From JAQWCH01 sp050952725 (GTDB lineage: Bacteria > Bacillota_I > Bacilli_A > RFN20 > CAG-826), in the NCBI GenBank assembly GCA_050952725.1, contig JBMNLN010000001.1, positions 744,001-808,000 on the forward strand: 64,000 nt of DNA, read 5' to 3'. Positions 33,710 through 41,599 of this stretch are shown in pieces. A program made the translations under genes and the position numbers. The first letter of the stretch is position 1. Each line of letters begins with the position of its first letter. Under the pieces are notes generated by a model. That model worked only from the letters and a program-made list of their open reading frames with translations, was not told where the DNA came from and did no database searches.

Positions 33710-33786
33710 GCGCCGATAGCTCAACTGGATAGAGTGCCAGACTACGAATCTGGAGGTTGCGAGTTCGATTCTTGCTCGGCGCGCCA
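33710..33786 (+). tRNA. tRNA-Arg (anticodon ACG)
   Basis: Acceptor GCGCCGA/TCGGCGC, anticodon stem CCAGA/TCTGG around CTACGAA (ACG), T-arm GAGTTCGATTC, CCA encoded. The A34 anticodon implies a TadA-type deaminase elsewhere. Confidence 0.96.
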
Positions 33787-33795
33787 TGACTTTTT

Positions 33796-33872
<77 letters not shown>

Positions 33873-33927
33873 TGATTGTTCTCAACCTTTCCCCTTGATC
33901 TTATCCTAATATCAAATGGGAATTCTC

Positions 33928-34003
33928 GGGGCCATAGTTCAGTTGGGAGAACGCCTGCTTTGCAAGCAGGAGGTCAGGGGTTCGAGCCCCCTTGGCTCCA
34001 CCA
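33928..34003 (+). tRNA. tRNA-Ala (anticodon TGC)
   Basis: Acceptor GGGGCCA/TGGCTCC, anticodon stem CCTGC/GCAGG around TTTGCAA (TGC), T-arm GGTTCGAGCC, CCA encoded. Confidence 0.96.
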
Positions 34004-34010
34004 GTAAGAT

Positions 34011-34085
34011 GGCTGTGTAGCTCAGCGGTAGAGCGTCCGGTTCATACCCGGCAGGTCGGCGGTTCAAATCCGCCCGCAGCTACCA
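34011..34085 (+). tRNA. tRNA-Met (anticodon CAT), elongator type
   Basis: Acceptor GGCTGTG/CGCAGCT, anticodon loop TTCATAC (CAT), T-arm GGTTCAAATCC, CCA encoded. It lacks the three G-C pairs of the initiator anticodon stem, and its D-arm and anticodon-arm sequence follows bacterial elongator Met. Confidence 0.9.
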
Positions 34086-34097
34086 TGGAAACGAAAT

Positions 34098-34124
34098 AGT
34101 CGCTGTTGATCCAGTGACTTTTTT
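34098..34124 (+). terminator. Terminator of the four-tRNA unit
   Basis: AGTCGCTG-TTGATC-CAGTGACT (one G-U pair) followed by TTTTT. Confidence 0.75.
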
Positions 34125-34186
34125 GTTGCTTAGGGTAGGTATTTGTTTAAATAAATATCTATTTAATGTATTATATTTATGCTTGT

Positions 34187-34262
34187 GGACCCTTAGCTCA
34201 ATGGTTAGAGCGACCGGCTCATAACCGGTTGGTTTCGGGTTCAAGTCCTGAAGGGTCCACCA
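34187..34262 (+). tRNA. tRNA-Ile2 (anticodon CAT, lysidine type)
   Basis: Acceptor GGACCCT/AGGGTCC, anticodon stem ACCGG/CCGGT around CTCATAA (CAT). The CTCATAA loop and GGACC(C/T)TTAGCTCA start are those of bacterial tRNA-Ile2, whose C34 is converted to lysidine by TilS. CCA encoded. Confidence 0.9.
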
Positions 34263-34269
34263 TGCTTTT

Positions 34270-34360
34270 GGAAGCATACCCAAGTGGTTGAAGGGGTCGG
34301 TCTTGAAAACCGATAGGGGGTGTGAGCCCTGCTAGAGTTCGAATCTCTATGCTTCCGCCA
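34270..34360 (+). tRNA. tRNA-Ser (anticodon TGA)
   Basis: Acceptor GGAAGCA/TGCTTCC, anticodon stem TCGGT/ACCGA around CTTGAAA (TGA), long variable arm, T-arm GAGTTCGAATC, CCA encoded. Third tRNA-Ser gene in this window. Confidence 0.96.
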
Positions 34361-34372
34361 TCAAGTCAATCG

Positions 34373-34403
34373 GGTTTGAATGATCAGTTCAAACCTTTTT
34401 TCT
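34373..34403 (+). terminator. Terminator downstream of tRNA-Ser(TGA)
   Basis: GGTTTGAA-TGATCAG-TTCAAACC then TTTTTTCTTTTT. Perfect 8-bp stem. Confidence 0.9.
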
Positions 34404-34429
34404 TTTTAAGGGAAGAAGTAGAATCTTAA

Positions 34430-34445
34430 TGCTATAATAAACCCA
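34430..34445 (+). promoter_or_regulatory. Extended -10 promoter directly before the Nudix start codon
   Basis: TG-c-TATAAT (34430-34438); ATG 34445 begins after six bases. Predicted leaderless mRNA. No clear -35. Confidence 0.6.
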
Positions 34446-34981
34446 TGAAAATCTTAGGGAAATTCATCGACGATCAATATCCAAATAACGGACATGACTC
34501 TCTCCGCGTTAGTGCTCGCGCCGTAGTTTTAAATAATGAAGGCAAGATAGCTTTAACCCACATTCAAGCGGATGATAAGTTTGGTCACCGCGATTATTAT
34601 GAACTTCCAGGCGGAGGTGTCAAACCAGGTGAAAGTGTTTATCAAGCAGTTCAACGAGAAATATTAGAAGAACTCGGAGTGAAAACGCGATTAATCGCTG
34701 AGATTGGCGAAGTCCATGATTTCTACAATCTGATTAAACAGGAGAACAGATCGCTTTATTTTCTTTTACAAGTTGGTGAATATTGCGATAGTCATCTTGA
34801 AGAAAGAGAATCCCATCTGATTAAAGAAATTATCTGGGTCAGTTTCGAAGAAGCGCTTGAGTTATATAAGAATATGCAAAATGTTTTAGTTGGTCGTCTT
34901 GTTCAACAAAGAGAACTCCCAGTATTATTTGAGGCGGTAAATATCCTCAAAACCAAGCAAAACCTCGATGTTTTCGAATGA
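34445..34981 (+). CDS. Nudix hydrolase
   Basis: 178 aa. The Nudix box is perfect: G-GVKPG-E-SVYQAVQ-REILEELGV (G-x5-E-x7-R-E-U-x-E-E-x-G-U). SARAVVLNNEGKIALTHIQ is the preceding beta-strand pair. It hydrolyses nucleoside diphosphates linked to another moiety; the substrate is not predictable. No Shine-Dalgarno: the -10 box ends 6 nt before ATG, as in ylbF and lacI. It sits between tRNA units, without an operon partner. Confidence 0.9.
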   Translation: MKILGKFIDDQYPNNGHDSLRVSARAVVLNNEGKIALTHIQADDKFGHRDYYELPGGGVKPGESVYQAVQREILEELGVKTRLIAEIGEVHDFYNLIKQENRSLYFLLQVGEYCDSHLEERESHLIKEIIWVSFEEALELYKNMQNVLVGRLVQQRELPVLFEAVNILKTKQNLDVFE

Positions 34982-35016
34982 GCCTTCTATCTTGATTAAT
35001 TTTAATTTGCTTTCTT

Positions 35017-35045
35017 TTGACTTTTCCAAGCTTTTTCAATACAAT
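35017..35045 (+). promoter_or_regulatory. Promoter of tRNA-His
   Basis: TTGACT (35017-35022), 17-nt spacer, TACAAT (35040-35045), 11 nt before the tRNA. Confidence 0.75.
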
Positions 35046-35056
35046 GTTGTAGCAAT

Positions 35057-35133
35057 GGCGGATGTGGTGAAGAGGTTAACACACCTGGCTGTGAACCAGG
35101 CATTCGTGGGTTCAAGTCCCATCATTCGCCCCA
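35057..35133 (+). tRNA. tRNA-His (anticodon GTG)
   Basis: It includes the extra 5' G (G-1, 35057) pairing with C73. Acceptor GCGGATG/CATTCGC, anticodon stem CCTGG/CCAGG around CTGTGAA (GTG), T-arm GGTTCAAGTCC, CCA encoded. Confidence 0.95.
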
Positions 35134-35144
35134 AAAAAGAGATC

Positions 35145-35172
35145 AATGGGCCTTGAGCCCATTTTTCTTTTT
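35145..35172 (+). terminator. Terminator of tRNA-His
   Basis: AATGGGC-CTTGA-GCCCATT then TTTCTTTTTC. Perfect 7-bp stem. Confidence 0.88.
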
Positions 35173-35474
35173 CTAACCCTGGATGGTTTTGGACTATTTT
35201 TCATGATTTCTCTTGCAAAACTTTGCCACACAAAACCATACTCCCTTACCATATGAAGGTGGGCTCTACTGTAAAATTAATTATTGCGAATATGTGTTGT
35301 ATTTTTCAAATTGAAACATCAATTAAAATTTGAAAATGAAATAGCAGCACAATTTATTTTCTTAATTAGTTGATCAAATTCTCTGTCCCATTAAACGCAT
35401 TGAAAAAGTTTATTGTAAATAATTATGCTCCTTAAAATTGGACGAAAAATTGGCGATATATTTAGGGAGCATTT
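35173..35474. other. Intergenic region with a 12-bp inverted repeat
   Basis: No ORF. ATGCTCCTTAAA (35425-35436) and TTTAGGGAGCAT (35461-35472) pair (one G-U) around a 24-nt loop containing ATTGGACGAAAAATTGG. It lies 2 nt after the higA stop, so it may act as a weak terminator on the minus strand, or be a trimmed insertion-sequence end. Nothing else recognised. Confidence 0.45.
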
Positions 35475-36569
35475 TCAATCAGGGATGGCTTTCTCTGCCC
35501 ATTCATATCTTGCGCGATGATGGCTTTGATCCCTAGGTATTTTTTTATCTTTCATTAAACGGCTATAGACGATTGATGGTAAAACCTCGGCTTCTTGGGC
35601 CAACATCGCCATTGTCTGATCATTTATTTCATAGTTGCTGATATATTTTTGGTATATTTCGGGATTAATTAAAGTATCCTCAGCAAATTTATTCGCTCTT
35701 TTTTCAAATTTCTTGCTGGTTTCTTCATCGAGATCATTCTGTAAGTAATCGCCAAAGATGATGTGACCAATTTCATGAAATAATGTAAACCAGAAAATAT
35801 CGACAAATTTATGTCTAAGCGTTAAGGCAATTAAGGGATTATCAGTCATGGTCTTCACGGTTAAACCATTAATTGGGGCTTTTTCAACATGTTTTTTTAC
35901 GGTGAAATAGACGCCGCAACTGTTCAATTCTTCTTGGATTAACCTGATGATTTTCTCCGGTTCTGCAAACATGATTCTTTTAATGTTCGGCAATCTCTTT
36001 TTAAGTCTTTCAAGGTCGAGAGCGGCTACATTTTGCGCATAGACTTCTTGCTCACATAAATATTGCCAAGTATACATGACAAGATGACTGGTTCCTTTGG
36101 CGAATTGGCGTCGATAAAGACCTTGATTGGCTAATTTTGTATGACTAATAGCAGTTAAGTTATTTACCCCCAGGATTTTTCGGAGTTCGTAAATAATTTC
36201 ATCATAGAGTTTATCGCCAAATTTTTCTCCCGTAATATCCGCGACTGGTTTTTTAATTTCCCGTGCTATTTCGTGTTCTTCATCGCTGATTTGTTGACTT
36301 TGTTTCAGATAAAAAAGCTCTTTATCATAATTAGCTTGTAAGTTAATCCAAAAAGTATCACTACTATTTAAAGCGATTGCTAATTTTTGCGCAAATTCGT
36401 TGGTGATATTGCTCTTGCCGTTAATCACACTGGAAATATGTTTTTCGGTGACCGCAGCCCGAGTCGCTAATTCTTTTTGCGAATAGCCGCGTTCCGCGAT
36501 GATTTCTGCTAAGATTTCTCCGGGATGAATTAACAAGTCAAGGGATGTATGTCGTCGTTTTTCCACCAT
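35475..36569 (-). CDS. higA: HigA-type antitoxin: XRE helix-turn-helix fused to ImmA/IrrE-like metallopeptidase
   Basis: 364 aa. N-terminal HPGEILAEIIAERGYSQKELATRAAVTEKHISSVINGKSNIT is the HigA-family helix-turn-helix (about 15-60). The C-terminal domain contains FWFTLFHEIGHIIFGDY with the H-E-x-x-H zinc motif (about 265) and a later Glu (RANKFAEDTLI), as in COG2856 peptidases. It overlaps the toxin gene by 32 nt; AAGGAG stands 12 nt before ATG 36569, inside the toxin frame. Expected role: neutralise HigB and repress the operon through the two operators at 36906 and 36963. The peptidase domain may control antitoxin or repressor turnover; that is inference. Confidence 0.85.
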   Translation of the reverse strand: MVEKRRHTSLDLLIHPGEILAEIIAERGYSQKELATRAAVTEKHISSVINGKSNITNEFAQKLAIALNSSDTFWINLQANYDKELFYLKQSQQISDEEHEIAREIKKPVADITGEKFGDKLYDEIIYELRKILGVNNLTAISHTKLANQGLYRRQFAKGTSHLVMYTWQYLCEQEVYAQNVAALDLERLKKRLPNIKRIMFAEPEKIIRLIQEELNSCGVYFTVKKHVEKAPINGLTVKTMTDNPLIALTLRHKFVDIFWFTLFHEIGHIIFGDYLQNDLDEETSKKFEKRANKFAEDTLINPEIYQKYISNYEINDQTMAMLAQEAEVLPSIVYSRLMKDKKIPRDQSHHRARYEWAEKAIPD

Positions 36570-36891
36570 GGTAATCTTCCACTCCTTTGATAATTACTTT
36601 GTCACATTGAGCGAAAGCGATAAGGCTTACGTCTCCATTTTCCGTCATTGGTTGTAGGATTAATCTTTTGTTCTTGTCGACACTAACCGCGAATAATCCT
36701 TTTTTATCGCCTTTTAATGCATGAGGATTCCCCGGGGCTATTTTTAGGAATTCCGCAAAACTGATTGCTGCTTTGAGCACATCATATCTCATTTTTATTC
36801 TTCGCGTTATTTCAATGCCCTTTTTTCTCTTCATTAATTCAAAGTTTTCAAATAATAATGCTACTCTTCTATCATCATAGACGATTTCCAC
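36538..36891 (-). CDS. higB: HigB/RelE-type toxin
   Basis: 117 aa. KIAPGNPHALKGDKKGLFAVSVDKNKRLILQP matches the C-terminal RelE/HigB core (H-x-L-K-G-x-x-x-G-x-x-S-V-x-x-x-x-R-L-x-F). Members are ribosome-dependent mRNA interferases. The start is GTG 36891, preceded by GAAGG; no ATG is available in the right place. First gene of the pair, before the antitoxin, as in higBA loci. Confidence 0.85.
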   Translation of the reverse strand: MEIVYDDRRVALLFENFELMKRKKGIEITRRIKMRYDVLKAAISFAEFLKIAPGNPHALKGDKKGLFAVSVDKNKRLILQPMTENGDVSLIAFAQCDKVIIKGVEDYHGGKTTTYIP

Positions 36892-36905
36892 GTCGGCCTT
36901 CTTTC

Positions 36906-36981
36906 TTACCGATTTGGTAACTGCCTATATTATAACGCAATTAGTGAATATTTAAAGAAAAAAGTTACCGATTTGGTAACT
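36906..36981 (-). promoter_or_regulatory. higBA promoter with two operator palindromes
   Basis: Two copies of TTACC-GATTT-GGTAA (36906-36920; extended to AGTTACC-GATTT-GGTAACT at 36963-36981), identical including the asymmetric GATTT centre, 59 nt apart centre to centre. Between them is TATAAT on the minus strand (36929-36934). The near copy covers the predicted start site and the far copy lies upstream of the -35 region. Confidence 0.75.
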
Positions 36982-37184
36982 GATCGTTTTTTCGCTGCAT
37001 TTGATCATATGCCCATCAATCGACAATCATTATTGAACAATAAAAAGAAGCAGTTCACTTTTAAATTACATAAGTGGTTTAACACTGATTTGACTACCAA
37101 AGATTTTACAGAAATGTCATTTTTGATTACAATTACTTTACAATTGCAAATTTCGCTTAATTACGCTTATGGAAGGTATCCATC

Positions 37185-38840
37185 ATGAATCACGAATTAG
37201 TCAAAGCCATCATCTATTTGCTCGTCGGGGTCGCCATTCTCTTAATTGGGATGAGGATGATGTCCGCTGGATTTCGCAAATCAATTGGGAAAAGAATTCG
37301 CGGCTTTTTTAAACGCACTCAGGATAAAGCCTGGCTCAATCTGGGCATCGGAACTGCGGTCACCGCTGCAATTCAATCCAGTGATGCGACTAACGCGATG
37401 GTGGTGGGGTTTATTAACACCGGGGCAATGAGTGTCTATCAGGGGCTCTGCATCATGCTTGGCGCCTATATCGGCACGACGGTGACCGGAGTCATCGCTT
37501 CCTTTTCTTCCTTGAGCATCTCGATTTATTTCCTATTATTGGTTTTTATCGGGACGGTGATGATGGTCTTTTTCCAAAAGGATATGGTGAATAATATCGG
37601 CGAAATCCTCGCGGGATTAGGTCTGTTATTCCTCGGTCTTGCCTTGATGAAAGACTCGTTTAAAAATCCCGATATCACCAATTTCACGAAAGGTTTATTC
37701 AGTTCGATTAACTTTGGTCCTTTGCTCTTTTTAATCGGGGTGCTGGTCACCGCGATTATGGATTCAAGTAGTGCGGTTACTTCGATTGTGATCGCCATGG
37801 TCGGAAGTGGGGCGATTGAATTATCTTCGGGTTTATTCATCGTTTTAGGCGCGACTTTAGGAACGGTGGTCACCACCTTAATCGTCGCGATTGGGGGGCA
37901 TGTCAACGGTAAGCGCGCCGCCTGGATTGCTTTTTCCTTACGGACGCTTTCCTCAGTGGTGATGGTTTTGCTTCTTACCATTTTTAGAACCCCGATCACC
38001 ACTGGGCTTTCGACCTTTGCCGCTGCGACTAGTCCCGAACTGGCCGTCGCGATTTTTACCGTGGTCTATAACGTGATTTTTATGCCGGCCTTACTGCCAT
38101 TGGTGAAGCCTTCGATTAAACTCTTTGAACGGATTATCAAAGAAAAACCAAGCAGCGCGATGGATGGAGTGCTCAAACACATCGAAGATAAGATGCTGGC
38201 CTTCCCCCATATTGCCACCGCGCAGGTGGAAAAAGAGATTATCAATATGTATCTTCTCGCCTTTGCCAATTATCGCCGCAGTGTGGCGATGATCTTAACC
38301 AAGAACTTTGAGGAAGCCCCAACCCTTTTAGAAGTGGAAGACCAAGTTGACTATCTCAATGAGAAGATTACCACCTTCTTAATAAAACTCTCGAGTAAAG
38401 AACAACCTGAATCCGAGCGCAAAGCTGGCTCTTTTTTCCATGTGGTTAATGATATTGAACGGATCGCCGACCACGCGGTCAATATCTACTTAATGGCGAA
38501 AGAACTCGAAGAAAAAGAATTGGCATTCTCCGAACTCGCTAAATCCGAAATCGAGAGTTTAAATGACATCATCTTGCAGATGTTTACCTTAACCAAGACG
38601 ATTATTGAAAAGAGCGATTATGCTTCTTTAGTCACATTGCATGGCTTAGAAGAACAAGCGGATAGTTATAAATCCCGCTATTTTAACAATCATTATGAAC
38701 GGATTAAAAACAAGAGTTGTGTCTTTGAATTATCGCCTTTCTATTCCAGTTTATTAACCGACTTAGAACGGATTTCGGACCATATCAATAACATCGGTTT
38801 CTCCATCGTTAACCCCATCGGGGTCGATGAATATGATTGA
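37185..38840 (+). CDS. Na+/phosphate cotransporter (NptA-like) with PhoU-like C-terminus
   Basis: 551 aa. Two inverted-repeat transport halves carry the signature: TAAIQSSDATNAMVVGFINTG and TAIMDSSSAVTSIVIAMVGSG (Q/D-S-S-S/D motif). About eight to ten membrane helices end near residue 310. The cytoplasmic C-terminus (about 340-551) is a PhoU-like helical bundle: FHVVNDIERIADHAVNIY and LTDLERISDHINNIG are its two metal-binding E-R-x-x-D-H motifs. It imports phosphate with sodium. GGAAGG lies before ATG 37185. It ends with TGA. Confidence 0.93.
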   Translation: MNHELVKAIIYLLVGVAILLIGMRMMSAGFRKSIGKRIRGFFKRTQDKAWLNLGIGTAVTAAIQSSDATNAMVVGFINTGAMSVYQGLCIMLGAYIGTTVTGVIASFSSLSISIYFLLLVFIGTVMMVFFQKDMVNNIGEILAGLGLLFLGLALMKDSFKNPDITNFTKGLFSSINFGPLLFLIGVLVTAIMDSSSAVTSIVIAMVGSGAIELSSGLFIVLGATLGTVVTTLIVAIGGHVNGKRAAWIAFSLRTLSSVVMVLLLTIFRTPITTGLSTFAAATSPELAVAIFTVVYNVIFMPALLPLVKPSIKLFERIIKEKPSSAMDGVLKHIEDKMLAFPHIATAQVEKEIINMYLLAFANYRRSVAMILTKNFEEAPTLLEVEDQVDYLNEKITTFLIKLSSKEQPESERKAGSFFHVVNDIERIADHAVNIYLMAKELEEKELAFSELAKSEIESLNDIILQMFTLTKTIIEKSDYASLVTLHGLEEQADSYKSRYFNNHYERIKNKSCVFELSPFYSSLLTDLERISDHINNIGFSIVNPIGVDEYD

Positions 38841-38869
38841 GATTACCGATAACTTTTTTAAAAAAGTAA

Positions 38870-38897
38870 CAAAAAAGCCAGGATTGCACTTCCTGGC
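38870..38897. terminator. Bidirectional terminator
   Basis: GCCAGGA-TTGCACT-TCCTGGC (38877-38897). On the minus strand it is followed by TTTTTTG (terminator of the 38919 gene); on the plus strand by GTTTAATTTT (after the phosphate transporter). Confidence 0.85.
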
Positions 38898-38918
38898 GTT
38901 TAATTTTGCGGATGCTGA

Positions 38919-40487
38919 TTACGCTCTTTTTTTCTTATAGAAACCAAGATAACCAATCGTGGTTAAACTAAAGAGGACTGCGAGAATTAAGATGCCTGCG
39001 GTGTTGTCGTTGGCCTCATAGGGATAGGGCTGAAAACCCGCAGGTTGAGATGCTTCATACATCTTTTTGAGCATATCGTATTTGGCTTGGGCGTTAATCG
39101 TCACCGTTTTATTACCGGTTTCATAATCGCTGATAGTATCAAAGTCTAAGATAGTGCGATCGCTTAAATATCCCATCGTTTTCCAACTGCCATCGGGATT
39201 GCGCAAGATAAAGTTGCTATCAATCGCCGGGAAGGCTCCATAGCCATTGTCGGTGTTGCCATCACAGCTTAAATATCCTTCTAAGGCAGCGGCTAATAAA
39301 CCGCGATAGAAGCGGGTGTAGGAGCTATCCAGCGCCCCTTTGGTCAGAGTAAAAGAACCAGCCGCCTCATTGACGCGCCAAATTTTGCTATTATCGCCAG
39401 CCGCCGTGGGAGTGCCCGCGACATAGGTGGTGCCGGCGACGGTTTGGACTTGATAACCACGGCTATCGACAATGGTAAAGGCCACGGATTGACCCGCGAG
39501 TACACTAAGAGGCAAATCGTAATAGACAAAATAGAAATCATTATAGGTGTCAGTTGCTGAAAGTTGTTCCGCCGACCAACTATAGTAGGTGCCATTAACC
39601 GTTAATAAATATTCATAACCACTGACATAATGCTGGTTGCGATCGAGCCAAACGCGCACTTTATAACGGCTAATCCCCAAAGTGGTCGGAGTTTTGAGGA
39701 TGAGACTCTCATAAGGTTTCCATCCTGGTGTCCCCGTGAGCTCATATAAGGTTTTACCTACCTCGTAAGTTAAATCTGCGGTTTGATTGATTTTATAACT
39801 CCAATTGTTTTCCGCATTCGATAAACTGACGAAGATCACCCCTTTCCATTTGGTGACCCCAGCATCGCTGGTCGCAGGCACCGTCACCGCATAAACCCCT
39901 TGTTTGCTATCTTCACTCATCGTCACCCATTGCTGATCAACGGGAGTGCCATCGCGGAAGAAGTAAGCAGCCATATGATTAAAATTCGCGCCTTTAAAGG
40001 TCGCATCCGGATAGACATAAAGTTTGGTGCCCACGGGAATCCGCGGGTCGACAAAGACCGTTTTGGTATAGGTGGGGTTATTCCCCGCACTGGTAATCTG
40101 ATAAAAATCATTCGTGCCATCATAGGTGAAGGTGGCGGTATAATTCCACACATTATTTAGATTATTAGGATCTAAGCGGAAGAATTGAAACATGCTATAG
40201 GAAGCACCTGCAGGAGTCGCCGCCATATAGGTATGATCCACATCGGCCACGGGTGTCATATGCACGCGTGTTTCCCCAGTGCCGCGGACAAAATCAACGG
40301 CAAAAACCGCGCCATCTTTGGCCCAATCCGTTCCCGCATGTAAGTAAATGATTTTCCCCGTGGGAAGTACAGCAGCCTCAGCTTGCTGGGGTGTGTTGTT
40401 TGTTGGCAAAGTCAAGCCTGCACTCCAAAGACAGGCCAAGCCGGTGATCATGATGAGAAGTTTGGTTTTAATCTTGTTGGTTTTCAT
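38919..40487 (-). CDS. C-terminally membrane-anchored surface protein, paralogue of the 17068 protein
   Basis: 522 aa. Signal peptide KTNKIKTKLLIMITGLACLW, mature near QQAEAA. It shares the order of the 17068 protein: a first module ending FTYDGTNDFYQITSAG, a second with WKGVIFVSLSNAENNWSYK-INQTADLTYEV, a third beta module (RYKVRVWLDRNQHYVSGYEYLL), then the conserved LEGYLSC-x4-TDNGYGAF domain, a membrane helix (AGILILAVLFSLTTIGYLGF) and tail YKKKRA. The start is ATG 40487, with AAAGGAGGG just upstream; the longer frame to 40544 runs through the promoter. It is divergent from lacI, so probably part of the same glycan response. Confidence 0.72.
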   Translation of the reverse strand: MKTNKIKTKLLIMITGLACLWSAGLTLPTNNTPQQAEAAVLPTGKIIYLHAGTDWAKDGAVFAVDFVRGTGETRVHMTPVADVDHTYMAATPAGASYSMFQFFRLDPNNLNNVWNYTATFTYDGTNDFYQITSAGNNPTYTKTVFVDPRIPVGTKLYVYPDATFKGANFNHMAAYFFRDGTPVDQQWVTMSEDSKQGVYAVTVPATSDAGVTKWKGVIFVSLSNAENNWSYKINQTADLTYEVGKTLYELTGTPGWKPYESLILKTPTTLGISRYKVRVWLDRNQHYVSGYEYLLTVNGTYYSWSAEQLSATDTYNDFYFVYYDLPLSVLAGQSVAFTIVDSRGYQVQTVAGTTYVAGTPTAAGDNSKIWRVNEAAGSFTLTKGALDSSYTRFYRGLLAAALEGYLSCDGNTDNGYGAFPAIDSNFILRNPDGSWKTMGYLSDRTILDFDTISDYETGNKTVTINAQAKYDMLKKMYEASQPAGFQPYPYEANDNTAGILILAVLFSLTTIGYLGFYKKKRA

Positions 40488-40506
40488 CGATCGCCCTCCT
40501 TTATAA

Positions 40507-40544
40507 TTCTCGAGAAATATAATCATTATTTTACAGTTTGTCAA
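40507..40544 (-). promoter_or_regulatory. Promoter and palindrome of the 38919 surface-protein gene
   Basis: On the minus strand TTGACA (40539-40544), 17-nt spacer, TATATT (40516-40521). TTCTCGAGAA (40507-40516), a perfect palindrome with central CG, overlaps the end of the -10 and the predicted start site and suits a LacI-family repressor. Confidence 0.7.
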
Positions 40545-40606
40545 CTAATATGCCTGGTCAATCTTATGTGCGCAAATCACAACGGAGATTTTCCACCTTT
40601 GCTCTT

Positions 40607-40642
40607 TTGACAGTAAAGAACAGGAATGATAATCTTATTCTA
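40607..40642 (+). promoter_or_regulatory. lacI-family regulator promoter with no 5' leader
   Basis: TTGACA (40607-40612), 17-nt spacer, TAATCT (40630-40635), then six bases to ATG 40642. Predicted leaderless transcript. GATAAT at 40628-40633 is an alternative -10 that moves the start by only 2 nt. Confidence 0.7.
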
Positions 40643-41595
40643 TGGCCACACTTAAAGATATCGCCAAGGCGACGGGTTTTTCCATCATTACGGTTTCACG
40701 AGTGGTCAATGAACCCCATAAGGTGAAACCTGCCACCCGAGCGATTATTGAAGCAGAAATTAAACGGGTCAATTATAAACCCAATGTTTTAGCCCGCGCC
40801 TTAGTGCAACGCAAAACTAATATCATCTATGTCTATATTCCCGCGGCATACGCTCCTAACAACCTCTTTTTTATGAATGTAATCGCGGGGATTGGTGAAT
40901 TTCTTGGGGAACAAGGCTATTCCTTGCTGCTTAAAAGGACGTGGTACAACAAGGAAGATTGCGATGGATGTATCTTCATGGGGTTAAACGTTGAAGAAGA
41001 AAAAAAAGTCGCCGAATTAGCCCAAGAGCTGCCTGTGTGTGTCTTTGGTTATGCGCCAGATGTCACTTCGATTGATATCGATAACTTTGATGGGATTTAT
41101 CAGATGACGCGTTATGTTTTAGAAAAGGGTTATGACCAATTGGTCTATGTGAGCATCGCGCAAGAGGATCGCTTTGTCAAGGATCGCGAACACGGATTCC
41201 AACGGGCGATTCGCGATGTCCAACCCGCAGTACGACACCTCATGTTAAAAGTGCACAATAACGAAAACGCTGCCTTTCAAGGGGTCATGCAATTGTTAAA
41301 TGATGGGAAAAATCCCCGAGTTTTAATCTGTGCGAGTGACGATATCGCCATCGGGGCGATGCGGGCGCTTAAAAATCATGGCTTACGCGTCCCCGAGGAT
41401 GTAAAAATCACCGGCTTTGATGGATTAGGCATGGATGAGGTCGCTTATCCGCAATTGACCACGGTCCGCCAACCAATTTATACCGCGGGAAGAGAACTGG
41501 CGATTCATATTATCGATTTGATCAACCGCAAAAATAAAGGGCCCTATCAGCATATCCAAATTAAGCCGAAGGTAATCAAACGTGATACTTTATAG
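40642..41595 (+). CDS. LacI-family transcriptional regulator
   Basis: 317 aa. ATLKDIAKATGFSIITVSRVVNEPHKVKPATR is the LacI helix-turn-helix and hinge start; NYKPNVLARALVQRKT is the hinge region. The rest is a periplasmic-binding-like effector domain (FVKDREHGFQRAI, DDIAIGAMRALKNHGLRVPEDVKITGFDG, LTTVRQPIYTAG). It probably represses the adjacent glycan genes until an imported sugar binds. Candidate sites are at 41639, 40507 and 48872. No Shine-Dalgarno; leaderless promoter. Confidence 0.92.
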   Translation: MATLKDIAKATGFSIITVSRVVNEPHKVKPATRAIIEAEIKRVNYKPNVLARALVQRKTNIIYVYIPAAYAPNNLFFMNVIAGIGEFLGEQGYSLLLKRTWYNKEDCDGCIFMGLNVEEEKKVAELAQELPVCVFGYAPDVTSIDIDNFDGIYQMTRYVLEKGYDQLVYVSIAQEDRFVKDREHGFQRAIRDVQPAVRHLMLKVHNNENAAFQGVMQLLNDGKNPRVLICASDDIAIGAMRALKNHGLRVPEDVKITGFDGLGMDEVAYPQLTTVRQPIYTAGRELAIHIIDLINRKNKGPYQHIQIKPKVIKRDTL

Positions 41596-41599
41596 GATG

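Noticed and set aside
26352..33786. tRNA-Cys and tRNA-Arg as att sites of an integrative element
   Set aside because: I looked for a copy of the tRNA-Cys 3' end near the right border and for an integrase gene; neither was seen.
34968..35156. 62-codon ORF over the tRNA-His gene
   Set aside because: It reads through the tRNA-His promoter and gene and has no independent support.
36973..37188. 71-codon plus-strand ORF before the phosphate transporter
   Set aside because: It begins inside the higBA operator, has no Shine-Dalgarno and no protein-like pattern.
37526..38002. 158-codon minus-strand ORF inside the phosphate transporter
   Set aside because: Antisense shadow of a gene with strong family motifs.
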